NCBI GenBank assembly: GCA_046328115.1
Contig: JAXLXE010000002.1
Location: 682,001 to 746,000 of the forward strand
DNA from: JAXLXE01 sp046328115
GTDB lineage: Bacteria > Chloroflexota > UBA6077 > JACCZL01
DNA: 64,000 bases
Direction of reading: 5' to 3'
Shown: one piece after another, positions 16,039-24,410 of the stretch
Layout: each line of letters begins with the position of its first letter
Numbering within the stretch: the first letter of the stretch is position 1
The notes under the pieces: model-generated
Database searches by the model: none
What the model was told of the DNA's origin: nothing
What the model saw: the letters and a program-made list of their open reading frames with translations, nothing else
Program-made: the position numbers and the translations under genes

Positions 16039-17454
16039 TCAGCGAGAAGGCCGCGCCCGTACCCGACCGGAGCGCGCCGGCCCCGGCTCCCGGGGCTCCA
16101 GTGGGCCGAGTCGATACGGCGGCACCTCCAGCGCCTGAATGTCGCACAGGCGAGGATCCAACATCCGCGAGCGGATGCGCGGCTCCTGCTCATCCAGGTA
16201 CAGGTTAGACGTGATCACGGTAGGTAGGCGCGCATTGTAGCGATAGTTGAGGATCTGGAACAGCTTTTCCTCAGCCCAGGCGGTGCTGCTGTGGGCACCC
16301 AGATCGTCCAGCACAAGAAACGGCGCCGTGCGCACCGCGTCAAAGACCTCGTCATAGCGAAGCTTGCTGTCAGGCGCGTAGGCGGCCCGCAGGTGGTCCA
16401 GCAGGTCGGGCACAACCACGAACTCCGCGCTATGGCCGTCCTGGAGATGCGCGTTGGCGATGGCCGCGGCCAGGTGGGTCTTGCCCGTCCCCGGTGCGCC
16501 GAGCAGGATGAGCCAGCCTTGCGGATCGCGGGAGAACGACTTCGCGCGATGGATCACGTGTCGGAATCGGTCCATCTGGTCGGGCGTCGCCGCCATACCG
16601 CGATCGTCGAACGAGGCAAAGGTGAGCTCGCTGAGCTGCGCCAGCGTGGTGCCACCCAGACGGGACAGCGCGTCAGCCTCCCACGGCGCCACCTGACACG
16701 TGAACGTCAGGGAGGGATCGAGCAGGCGGGTGCGAATCCGCTCGTCGAGATCCTCGATCCGGACATTCGTGGTGAACACGGTGGGCAGGCGGGCGTTGTA
16801 ACGGTGGTTGATGATCTGGAACAGCTTCTCTTGCGCCCAGGGGGTGCTGCTATGGGAGCCCAGGTCATCCAGGATCAGAAGCGGCGCGTCGCGGATAGCG
16901 TCGAACAGGTCGTCATAGCTCAGCTCGCTCGCCGGACCAAAAGAGGCCCGCAGATGATCCAGCAGATCCGGCACCACTGAGAACACGGCCGGCTCACTCG
17001 CGTCTATGCGGTGTTTCGCGATGGCGGCGGCAAGATGGGTCTTCCCGTGACCGGGCGGCCCAATGAGCAGGAGCCAGCCGTCAGGCGCGGCCGCGAACGC
17101 GCGCGCCTGGTCGGCGGCGGCACGAAACATGGCCTGGTTGCGCGGGTCTGTCGAACGCCCGGTGAGGTCCAGCGTCTCGAAGCTGTGACGCAGCAGCGGA
17201 CCCAGGTTGCTGAGCCGCTCCAGGCGGGAGCGGCGGATCCCCTCGAAATCCTGCGCGCGGCACGAGCACGGCACTAGCTGGCCGAAATCGGGATGAGAGG
17301 GCGCCACGTTGCGCCGAAGGTAGCCTGCATCGTGGCACTTCGGGCAGGAAGGGCCGGGCTCGTCCGCCTCAGCGGGGCTTGATTCGACCGAAGCTACCCT
17401 CGAGATAGCTCCGAGGAGGCGAAGCTGTCCCAGCGTGTCGCCGATGCGCTCCAT
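16039..17454 (-). CDS. tandem double-AAA+ helicase loader (DnaI/DnaC-like)
   Basis: The 471-aa protein begins with a zinc-ribbon-like module (Cys37-x2-Cys40, Cys63-x-Cys65) as in DnaI, then carries two complete DnaC/IstB-type AAA+ domains: Walker A GPPGHGKT at 132-139 and GAPGTGKT at 319-326, Walker B LILDDLG at 193-199 and LVLDDLG near 380-386, sensor TTN/TSN and RTRLLDP/RSRMLDP arginine-finger segments. Both copies share VVPDLLDHLRA and EKLFQI-N-RYNARLPTV, so this is an internal duplication. Ordinary DnaI has one AAA+ domain (about 310 aa). It should load DnaB helicase, encoded two genes upstream. The start overlaps dnaD by 86 bp; a later GTG (codon 20) would shorten this. Confidence 0.88.
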   Translation of the reverse strand: MERIGDTLGQLRLLGAISRVASVESSPAEADEPGPSCPKCHDAGYLRRNVAPSHPDFGQLVPCSCRAQDFEGIRRSRLERLSNLGPLLRHSFETLDLTGRSTDPRNQAMFRAAADQARAFAAAPDGWLLLIGPPGHGKTHLAAAIAKHRIDASEPAVFSVVPDLLDHLRASFGPASELSYDDLFDAIRDAPLLILDDLGSHSSTPWAQEKLFQIINHRYNARLPTVFTTNVRIEDLDERIRTRLLDPSLTFTCQVAPWEADALSRLGGTTLAQLSELTFASFDDRGMAATPDQMDRFRHVIHRAKSFSRDPQGWLILLGAPGTGKTHLAAAIANAHLQDGHSAEFVVVPDLLDHLRAAYAPDSKLRYDEVFDAVRTAPFLVLDDLGAHSSTAWAEEKLFQILNYRYNARLPTVITSNLYLDEQEPRIRSRMLDPRLCDIQALEVPPYRLGPLEPREPGPARSGRVRARPSR

Positions 17455-18100
17455 TCGACCCCCTTCCCCTGGCTGACCAGTTCTCTAGAATCCGCTGGAC
17501 GTAGCGCCAGCTCCGCTTGTTATTGGCCGCCGCCTCACGCAGCGCATCCGCGATCCAGTCCGCCGGGTACAGCTCCTGCGCCTCCCGAATCTCCTCTGCC
17601 ACCAGGGGCGTGAGCAGCCCGATATTCTGCTCGTACAGCTCAAACACTTCGCCGCGCCCGCCAGCTTGACGGGCCTCCGGGCGTTCCGCGACCGGCTCGA
17701 ATGGCCCGAGCGCCCGCACGCCACGAGCCGCCTCCTGCACGATCCGGCGATTGGCGGCAGTGTTCAGGAGCACGCACGTGTCAGCGCCCTCGCCCACGCG
17801 AACGTCCACGGTCACGAAGGTGCCGCGCGCAACCGCGGCTGTAAGCGCGTCACTGACTGCCCGCGCGGGATCATGGTCAGGGTTCGTTGTGATCGCTTCC
17901 AGCAACGCCCGATCCGCCAGGAGCTCCGAGCTGCGCACGAGCTTGGGTGAGCCGCGGTGCGCGTGGATGTGCCGCCAGGCGATCAGCGTGAGCTTGAGCT
18001 CAGCGAGCGAGTGAACGTCGCGCAGCAACGCACCGAGGAACGCCGCCGGGACCGGCACAAGCTCAAGGCGATCAGCAAATCCCTCCAGCGATCGCGCCAT
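17369..18100 (-). CDS. DnaD-like primosomal protein
   Basis: The 243-aa product ends with a DnaD/DnaB_2 domain (YEQNIGLLTPLVAEEI, then the tryptophan-containing WIADALREAAANNKRSWRYVQRILENW), the part that binds DNA and remodels origin complexes in Firmicutes. Its ATG at 18100 overlaps the dnaB stop (TGATG), so it is translated by reinitiation after the helicase. It likely works with the helicase loader encoded immediately downstream in replication initiation or restart. The C-terminal tail is Arg/Gly-rich and basic. Confidence 0.85.
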   Translation of the reverse strand: MARSLEGFADRLELVPVPAAFLGALLRDVHSLAELKLTLIAWRHIHAHRGSPKLVRSSELLADRALLEAITTNPDHDPARAVSDALTAAVARGTFVTVDVRVGEGADTCVLLNTAANRRIVQEAARGVRALGPFEPVAERPEARQAGGRGEVFELYEQNIGLLTPLVAEEIREAQELYPADWIADALREAAANNKRSWRYVQRILENWSARGRGSNGAHRRHAGTASPPRSYLEGSFGRIKPR

Positions 18101-19458
18101 CACTCCTGGTACACCTCGAGATCCAGGAATTTGGTGGTCCGGGAATTGAAGAGCAGCGAAATCTGGCCAGTGGGTCCGTTGCGGTGTTTGGCGATGTGCA
18201 GATCCGCGATGCCCGGCTTCTCGCTCTCCTTGTTGTAGTAGTCATCGCGATAGATGAAGACGACAACGTCCGCGTCCTGTTCGATGGAGCCAGACTCTCG
18301 CAGGTCTGAGAGGATGGGGATCTTGGGCGACCGCGACTCAACCGCGCGCGAGAGCTGGGACAGCGCGAGCACGGGCACGTTCAACTCGCGGGCGAGTCCC
18401 TTGAGCTGGCGCGAGATCTCTGACATCTCCTGCACGCGATTCTCGCCGCCGCGACCGCTGGTCATGAGCTGGAGGTGGTCCACGATCACCAGGTCCAGCG
18501 GAACGTCCAGCGCCAGCCGCTTGGCCTTAGCACGCAGGGTGGTGACAGGGATCCCTGGAGTGTCGTCGATGTAGATGGCGGCCTCCGCCAACAGACCAAT
18601 GGCGCCGCCGAGTTTTCTGCTCTCCACGTCTCCGAGCCGGGCGGTGCGCAGGCGGGTGGTGTCCACTCCGGACTCCATGGCCAGGAGGCGGGCAGCGAGC
18701 TGGCTCTTGGACATCTCCAGGCTGAAGACGGCCACGGTGGCCTTGAACTTGAGCGCGGCGTTTGCCGCCACCGCCAGCGCCAGACTGGTCTTGCCCATGC
18801 TAGGGCGGGCGGCGAGGATGACCAGGTCCGACCGCTGAAGACCGCCGGCGGTCAGCTTGTCAAGATCCGCGAAGCCGGTGGGCACGCCGTACCGAATCTG
18901 TTCGCCTTCTCGGAGCACGGCAAGCTGATCAAGGTACTCGCGGAGGATCTCACTGAGCGATTCGAAGCCGGAGACACCCCGCTTCTTGGCCGCATCGAAG
19001 AGAAGCTGCTCGCACTTCTCCAGGACTTCGTCTGGTGTGAACTGCCGCTGGAACCCGAGCGCGGCGATGCGCCCGGCGGCGGAGATGATCCTCCGCATGA
19101 AGGCGGTGTCCGCGACGAGCTGCGCATAGGTCTCCGCGTGGACGGGCGTCGGAACGACGGTGAGCAGCCCGGAGAGGTAGACCATACCGCCGGCATCGTC
19201 CACCCAGCCTCGCCGATCGAGCTCCGTCATCAAGGTGACGTAGTCCACGGGCTCGTGGCGCTCGTACAGCTCGAGCATGGCGCGAAACGCGGTGGCGTTT
19301 CGGGAGTCGAAGAAGTCGTCTGGGTCGACGATGGAGGACACCAGGCCCACAACGTCGCGGTCCATGAACACGCTGCCCAGCACGGCCTGCTCCGCCTCGA
19401 TGTTGCGCGGCGGCAGGTGCTCCGGATTTGGGTCGGGATACAAGCGCTCAACGGCCAT
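18100..19458 (-). CDS. dnaB: replicative DNA helicase DnaB
   Basis: The 452-aa protein has the N-terminal helical domain (PPRNIEAEQAVLGSVF) and the RecA-like ATPase domain with Walker A ARPSMGKTS, Walker B DLVIVDHLQLM and the arginine-finger region SEKPGIADLHIAKHRNGPTG. No intein interrupts it. It unwinds the replication fork 5' to 3' as a hexamer. The rplI-dnaB-dnaD-dnaI order on one strand places all helicase-loading functions in one transcription unit. Confidence 0.97.
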   Translation of the reverse strand: MAVERLYPDPNPEHLPPRNIEAEQAVLGSVFMDRDVVGLVSSIVDPDDFFDSRNATAFRAMLELYERHEPVDYVTLMTELDRRGWVDDAGGMVYLSGLLTVVPTPVHAETYAQLVADTAFMRRIISAAGRIAALGFQRQFTPDEVLEKCEQLLFDAAKKRGVSGFESLSEILREYLDQLAVLREGEQIRYGVPTGFADLDKLTAGGLQRSDLVILAARPSMGKTSLALAVAANAALKFKATVAVFSLEMSKSQLAARLLAMESGVDTTRLRTARLGDVESRKLGGAIGLLAEAAIYIDDTPGIPVTTLRAKAKRLALDVPLDLVIVDHLQLMTSGRGGENRVQEMSEISRQLKGLARELNVPVLALSQLSRAVESRSPKIPILSDLRESGSIEQDADVVVFIYRDDYYNKESEKPGIADLHIAKHRNGPTGQISLLFNSRTTKFLDLEVYQE

Positions 19459-19550
19459 GCGTCACGTCCAGGGGCACCGGTATTCTCACGGCCGCCGTGG
19501 CGACCGGCGGCAGACAGCTCTGGGTCACGGGCCGGGCGGGACTGAGGAGC

Positions 19551-20000
19551 CTACTCCTCAGCGCGCACCTCAACGTTGATGGTGGTGGTCACGGCACGAT
19601 GGAGCCGGATGGGAACCTTGTGTGAGCCGGTCTGGCGGATCGGATCAGGCAGGTTGATGGCTCGCTTGTCGAACTCGTGGCTGAGCTGCTTACCCAGTGA
19701 TTCGGCGAGATCCGCGCTGGTGATGGAGCCGTACAGCCGCCCCTGATCGCCGACCTTGGCAACGATCGCCACGGTGGTCGCGGACACCCGCTCAGCGAGC
19801 TCCCGAGCCGCCGCCTCTTCATTCGCGGCGCGCTTCGCATCCGCGGCGTTGCGGGCCTCAACGCCCTTGAGCGCGCTGGTGGTGGCAGGAACGGCTAACT
19901 GGCGGGGGATCAAGAAGTTGCGCGCGTAGCCATCTGCTACGTCCTTGACCTCGCCGGCTTTACCCGTTCCTTTGACGTCTTTCTTGAGAATGACTTTCAC
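19551..20000 (-). CDS. rplI: 50S ribosomal protein bL9
   Basis: The GTG at 20000 has GGAGG 5 nt upstream and gives the normal N-terminus VKVILKKDVKGTGKAGEVKDVADGYARNFLIP; an ATG six codons upstream lacks support. The 149-aa product has both L9 lobes joined by the long helix (ALKGVEARNAADAKRAANEEAAARE). It binds 23S rRNA near the L1 stalk and limits frameshifting. It is 92 bp upstream of dnaB. Confidence 0.95.
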   Translation of the reverse strand: MKVILKKDVKGTGKAGEVKDVADGYARNFLIPRQLAVPATTSALKGVEARNAADAKRAANEEAAARELAERVSATTVAIVAKVGDQGRLYGSITSADLAESLGKQLSHEFDKRAINLPDPIRQTGSHKVPIRLHRAVTTTINVEVRAEE

Positions 20001-20098
20001 GCCGGCCTCCAGGTGCACTCAATCCGGAGTATATCAGCGGCCCTGGCCGCGGCAGAGTCACGGACGCGCCACGGACCAGGCGGCGGGCAGCCGCAGCG

Positions 20099-20851
20099 CT
20101 ATCGGAAGAAGTCGAGCTCAGCCGGGCGGATGAGGTCGCGGATCGCGCCCAGGGTCGGCTCGAACTCGTATCCGCGCACCACGGCCACGGGCACGCGATC
20201 CAGCTTCCCCATGACCAGCTCCGCGGCACCGGCCAACTCGTCCACCACGGCAATCTCCGTGACCACGAGCGTCAACCCGGCGGAATCCACCTGGCCGCGA
20301 TAGTCCCTGAGCGCGCTGATTCCCGCCACGCCGATGGCCACGTTTGTCTGACCGTTGCGCCAGGCCCGCCCGAACGTGTCGGACAGGATCACGGCCACGG
20401 TTCGGCCGGTCCGCTGCTGGATGGCGTCTCGGATCCGCCGGGCTGAGGCGTCCGGGTCCACGGGCAGCAAGGCCGCGACCTCCGCGGACTCCAGATTGGA
20501 GGCATCCACGCCGGCGTTCGCGCAAACGAAGCCGTGTCGCGTCTCGGAGATAAGGACCCCGCGCGTCTTCCGCACGGCGCGGGCCGTCTCGCGCAGGGCG
20601 ATCTCCACGAGCCGCGGGTCTCGGCCGCTGACACCGGTCAGCTCCAGCGCGTCTTGCGATGGGGTGACGGAGTCCAGCCGAACGAGGCGGCCCTCCGCCT
20701 TGGAGACGGCCTTTGACGTGACCACCACGACATCTCCGTCCTCGAGCGCGGCGCCTCGACCGTCAAGTGCCTCCAGGAGGAGCGCGGCGACATCATCCCC
20801 GGGACGGATCTCCCCGATCCCGCCGACGCCAAATACCCTTAGCTCAGCCAC
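20099..20851 (-). CDS. cofE: coenzyme F420-0:L-glutamate ligase CofE
   Basis: The 250-aa protein matches CofE/FbiB N-terminal ligases: VVVVTSKAVSKAEGR, TRHGFVCANAGVDASN, and SDTFGRAWRNGQTNVAIG are family landmarks binding GTP, metal and F420-0. It adds glutamates to F420-0, so the organism should make coenzyme F420; the luciferase-like oxidoreductase at 49.9 kb could be a user. I place the start at GTG 20851, 7 nt after a TATACT box, giving a leaderless mRNA. A GTG ten codons upstream lies before the promoter and is unlikely. Confidence 0.9.
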   Translation of the reverse strand: MAELRVFGVGGIGEIRPGDDVAALLLEALDGRGAALEDGDVVVVTSKAVSKAEGRLVRLDSVTPSQDALELTGVSGRDPRLVEIALRETARAVRKTRGVLISETRHGFVCANAGVDASNLESAEVAALLPVDPDASARRIRDAIQQRTGRTVAVILSDTFGRAWRNGQTNVAIGVAGISALRDYRGQVDSAGLTLVVTEIAVVDELAGAAELVMGKLDRVPVAVVRGYEFEPTLGAIRDLIRPAELDFFR

Positions 20852-20858
20852 GGCGCCG

Positions 20859-20864
20859 AGTATA
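20859..20864 (-). promoter_or_regulatory. -10 box of cofE (leaderless transcript)
   Basis: TATACT on the minus strand ends exactly 7 nt before the GTG start of cofE. A TTTTCG or GTTTTC hexamer 16-17 bp upstream could serve as -35 and is also the U tract of the neighbouring terminator. Confidence 0.55.
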
Positions 20865-20886
20865 CGCGATGTCACTTGCACGAAAA

Positions 20887-20913
20887 CGCCCCCGCGGCCA
20901 TGCCGCGGGGGCG
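20887..20913 (-). terminator. Rho-independent terminator of the Bax-inhibitor-like gene
   Basis: A perfect 12-bp GC stem (CGCCCCCGCGGC with GCCGCGGGGGCG) with a CAT/ATG 3-nt loop is followed on the minus strand by TTTTCG. It lies 23 bp after the stop of the gene ending at 20936. Confidence 0.85.
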
Positions 20914-20935
20914 CGCATTTCGCGACTGATTGAGG

Positions 20936-21637
20936 TCAGTCCTCGTCGCCACCGCCAAGGAACCCGAACATCTGGAGGATGGCCACGAACAGGTTGTAGA
21001 TGCTGAGGTAGATCCCGATGGCCAGCATGATGGCATCGTCCGACTCTGCATTGGCGTACTTCAGCCGCTGCATGTCGTACATGATGTAGCCCGAGAAGAG
21101 AATCGCCGTTGCGGCCGAGAGCAGGAAGGCGAAGATCCCGAGCGGGATGCCGAACAGGCTGAGCACCATACCCACCAGGCCGGCGACGAGCACGCCGATC
21201 AGTCCGGCCATCAGGTACGAGCCCATGCCACTTAGGTCACGCTTGGTGGTCCAGGCGTACGCGCTCAGCGCCAATGTGAGGACGGCGGTTGTGCCGGCCG
21301 CGTTCACCACCACTCTACCCATGCCGCGCTGGAGGTACATGTCAATGAGCAGGCCCAGCGCCATGCCCTGGAACACGCTGAAGGCGTAGAAGAGCCCCAG
21401 CGCCGCTCCGCTGCTCATCCTGGCGCGGAGGAACGTCAGCGCCAGCAGCGTGCCGAGACCACCGATGATGGAGAGGATCATGGCGCCCGGTCCGAGCAGC
21501 GTGCCGACGAACGCGCCGCCCGCGGTGAAGACCATCGCGAAACCCAGCAGGCCGAACACCTGGCCCACCAGCGCGCCGCGCCGCTCAGCAGAAACCGAGC
21601 GCGCGTACGCTAACTGCCCCTGCTCCCAACTCTGCAT
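20936..21637 (-). CDS. Bax inhibitor-1/YccA-family membrane protein
   Basis: From ATG 21637 (GGGAG 6 nt upstream) the 233-aa product has seven predicted membrane helices and the BI-1 hallmark near the C-terminus: LFSGYIMYDMQRL, then AIGIYLSIYNLFVAILQMFGFLGG. Family members are pH-gated Ca2+ leak channels or interact with FtsH; the role in this organism is unknown. The longer frame to 21688 adds a non-family leader. Confidence 0.9.
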   Translation of the reverse strand: MQSWEQGQLAYARSVSAERRGALVGQVFGLLGFAMVFTAGGAFVGTLLGPGAMILSIIGGLGTLLALTFLRARMSSGAALGLFYAFSVFQGMALGLLIDMYLQRGMGRVVVNAAGTTAVLTLALSAYAWTTKRDLSGMGSYLMAGLIGVLVAGLVGMVLSLFGIPLGIFAFLLSAATAILFSGYIMYDMQRLKYANAESDDAIMLAIGIYLSIYNLFVAILQMFGFLGGGDED

Positions 21638-21906
21638 CTCAAGCTCCCTTTGAACACCGGTCCCCTGTGCATCAGGGGATACCTGCATTCTAGAGCGGGC
21701 CTGGCGAGCTCAAGCTGGTTCCCAGGTGTGGTCTCATGATTCTCTAATGTTGGTGAGAAGCTCGCGCCGGCTGGCTGCCTACGGATGGGACGGCGGCGCG
21801 CGAGCGCGCTATAGTCGAGCCCGCACAACACCCTGCACGTCTCACTAGCCCCGACCAGCAGTCCAGATCCGCTACTGATAGCGAGCTTAGAACGAGAGGC
21901 GACACG

Positions 21907-23100
21907 ATGAGCGGCCGCGCATTCCTCCAGATCCCAGGCCCCACGAACGTCCCGGAGCAGGTTCTCCGCGCGATGGACCGACCCGTGATTGACCACCGCG
22001 GGCCTGAGTTCGGAGCACTGGTGCGCGGACTACTACCGGATGTAGCGAAGGTGTTCAAGACGGAACGGGGACGCGTGGTGCTGTACCCAGCTTCCGGCAC
22101 CGGTGCCTGGGAGGCGGCTCTGGTAAACACGCTTTCGCCGGGTGACCGCATCCTGTCATTCGAGATCGGGCACTTCAGCAGTCTGTTCGCCAACACGGCC
22201 CGAAATCTGGGCTTCGTGGTGGACGAGGTGCCGCTGGATTGGCGTCAGGGCGTGCCGGCGGACCTGGTGGAACAGAAGCTGAGGGCAGACACCACCGGCG
22301 CCTACAAGGCGGTCCTGGTGGTCCACAACGAGACGTCGACAGGCGTCACCAGCAACGTCCAGGCGGTCAGGCAGGCGATGGACGCCGCGGGACACGACGC
22401 GCTGCTGATCGTGGACACGGTGAGCTCGCTGGGGAGCATTGATTTCCGATTTGACGAGTGGCGCGTTGACGTGGCGCTGACGGGCAGCCAGAAGGGGCTG
22501 ATGCTCCCGCCTGGCATGGCCTTCTTGTGCGTGAACGATCGGGCAATAGCAGCCGGCGAGCGTGGGGGCAGCCCGCGGAACTTCTTTGACTGGCGACCGA
22601 TTCTACGAGATAACGAGGGTGGGTTCTTCCCGTACACGCCCGCGACGCTCCTGCTCTTTGGCCTGCGCGCGGCGCTCGACATCATGCTGGCAGAGGGGTT
22701 GGACAACGTGTTTGCCCGGCACCGCGGACTGGCCGACGGTGTGCGGGCGGCGGTCAGCGCGTGGGGGCTGGAGAACTTTGCCGCGAACCCGGCCGAGTTC
22801 TCACACAGCCTGACAGCAGTGGCCACGCCGGAGGGGATCGACTCTGGCGAGATCATCAAGAGATCTCAAGCGCGCTATGACCTTGCCCTGGGGGTGGGGT
22901 TGTCCAAGGTGCGCGGACGGCTGTTCCGCATTGGCCATCTGGGGGCGCTCAACGAGCTAGAAGTCCTCGGCACGCTGGGCGGCGTGGAGATGGTGCTCAA
23001 CGACTGCGGCGTGCCGGTGGAGCCAGGAGCCGGCGTGGCGGCGGCCCAGCGCACGTTCATGAGCAGTCACGCGCGCGCCGCCGTTCCCGTTCCGGCGTAG
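21907..23100 (+). CDS. serine-glyoxylate aminotransferase (class V PLP enzyme)
   Basis: The 397-aa protein opens with FLQIPGPTNVPEQVLRAM and DHRGPEF, and has Lys196 in LTGSQKGLM as PLP lysine, the pattern of AGXT/serine-glyoxylate aminotransferases. It converts glyoxylate plus serine (or alanine) to glycine plus hydroxypyruvate. The glycolate oxidase subunit gene follows after 2 bp, so together they handle glycolate and glyoxylate. A TATAGT hexamer at 21810-21815 without a clear -35 is the likely promoter, giving an 85-nt leader; GAGAGG 9 nt before ATG is the ribosome binding site. Confidence 0.9.
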   Translation: MSGRAFLQIPGPTNVPEQVLRAMDRPVIDHRGPEFGALVRGLLPDVAKVFKTERGRVVLYPASGTGAWEAALVNTLSPGDRILSFEIGHFSSLFANTARNLGFVVDEVPLDWRQGVPADLVEQKLRADTTGAYKAVLVVHNETSTGVTSNVQAVRQAMDAAGHDALLIVDTVSSLGSIDFRFDEWRVDVALTGSQKGLMLPPGMAFLCVNDRAIAAGERGGSPRNFFDWRPILRDNEGGFFPYTPATLLLFGLRAALDIMLAEGLDNVFARHRGLADGVRAAVSAWGLENFAANPAEFSHSLTAVATPEGIDSGEIIKRSQARYDLALGVGLSKVRGRLFRIGHLGALNELEVLGTLGGVEMVLNDCGVPVEPGAGVAAAQRTFMSSHARAAVPVPA

Positions 23101-23102
23101 CC

Positions 23103-24386
23103 GTGCCGCCAGCCGAGCTTGCCCTGCTCTCGACGGAGCACGAGAACATGCTCTCGTGCGTCCGTTGCGGGCAGTGCCTGACGTCTTGCCCCACGTACAT
23201 CCTGAGCGGGCACGAATCGGAAGGCCCCCGAGGACGGATCGCGATGATGCGGGGGCTGCTGGAGGGTCGCCTGGAGGTGACGCCAGAGCTGCTCCAGCAC
23301 GAGCAAAACTGCCTGGTGTGCGACGCGTGCACGGCGGTCTGCCCGGCCGGCGTGCACATGGACCCGCTGCAGGTGGCGCTGCGGTCCGCCATTGAGCCAG
23401 CAGTCCGCCGAACGCCCTGGCAGCGCGCGATTCGCCACGTGGTGTTCCGACGGGTCTTCTCCGACATGGGCTCGTTCCGCAGGCTCATCTGGCTGATCTG
23501 GCTGTATCAGCGGAGCGGCCTCCAGTTGTTGGCGCGGACGTTGGGCGTGCTGCACGTGCTGGGCCTGGCAAAGCCTGAATCGCTACTGCCGCCGGTCTCA
23601 CACGACTTCCTGGTTCCCCAGGGCGAGCTGCTGGAGGCAGATCCCCCACAACCAGACGCGCCCACCGTGTCGTTCTTCGCCGGTTGCGTGATGTCCACGG
23701 CCCTGGCGGACATCGACCGCGCGACGATCCGCGTCCTGCGACGCGCCGGCTACCGTGTGGAGCTCACGGCGGGGCAGGGCTGCTGTGGTGCCCTGAACGC
23801 ACATGGGGGCGACGTCTCGGGCGCGCTCCCGTTGGCGCAGCGAAACATCCAGGCGTTCGAAGCAGGCGGGGATCAGCCGATTGTGAACAACGCGGCGGGC
23901 TGCGGTGCGATGCTCAAGGACTATGGGCATCACTTCCGTGGCGATGCTGGCTGGGCCGAGCGCGCCAGCGCATTTTCCCGCAGGGTCAAAGACCTGACCG
24001 AGCTTCTCGCCGAACGGCCGATCCCGTTCCGTCGGGGTCTGGCGATTGCGGCGACGTACCAGGAACCGTGCCACCTGGCGCACGCGCAGCGCATCACACG
24101 GCAGCCTCGGGCGATTTTGAAGACCGTTCCTGAGCTGGAGCTGCGAGAGATGACGGAGAGCACGCTCTGTTGTGGCAGCGCGGGCATCTACAACGTAACG
24201 AATCCGACGGAGTCGGAGGCACTCTGCGACCGAAAACTCGCAAACGCCGCGTCCACGGGCGCCGACGTCATAGTCACCGCGAACCCCGGGTGCCTGATGC
24301 AACTGCAGGCGGGACTGAAGGCTCGGGGGCAGAACACGCGCGTGGCGCACATTGCCGAGCTCCTGGACGAGGCCAGCGCTCCCTGA
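23103..24386 (+). CDS. glcF: glycolate oxidase iron-sulfur subunit
   Basis: The 427-aa protein has two N-terminal 4Fe-4S motifs, Cys19-x2-Cys22-x2-Cys25-x3-Cys29 and Cys70-x2-Cys73-x2-Cys76-x3-Cys80, and the two CCG domains (GQGCCGALN, STLCCGSAG) of GlcF/heterodisulfide-reductase-type subunits. It transfers electrons from the flavoprotein GlcD to the quinone pool. No glcD or glcE is nearby, so the flavin subunits must be encoded elsewhere. The GTG start lies 2 bp after the aminotransferase stop. Confidence 0.92.
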   Translation: MPPAELALLSTEHENMLSCVRCGQCLTSCPTYILSGHESEGPRGRIAMMRGLLEGRLEVTPELLQHEQNCLVCDACTAVCPAGVHMDPLQVALRSAIEPAVRRTPWQRAIRHVVFRRVFSDMGSFRRLIWLIWLYQRSGLQLLARTLGVLHVLGLAKPESLLPPVSHDFLVPQGELLEADPPQPDAPTVSFFAGCVMSTALADIDRATIRVLRRAGYRVELTAGQGCCGALNAHGGDVSGALPLAQRNIQAFEAGGDQPIVNNAAGCGAMLKDYGHHFRGDAGWAERASAFSRRVKDLTELLAERPIPFRRGLAIAATYQEPCHLAHAQRITRQPRAILKTVPELELREMTESTLCCGSAGIYNVTNPTESEALCDRKLANAASTGADVIVTANPGCLMQLQAGLKARGQNTRVAHIAELLDEASAP

Positions 24387-24410
24387 CGTCTGGCGGACCA
24401 ACGCGAGCGG

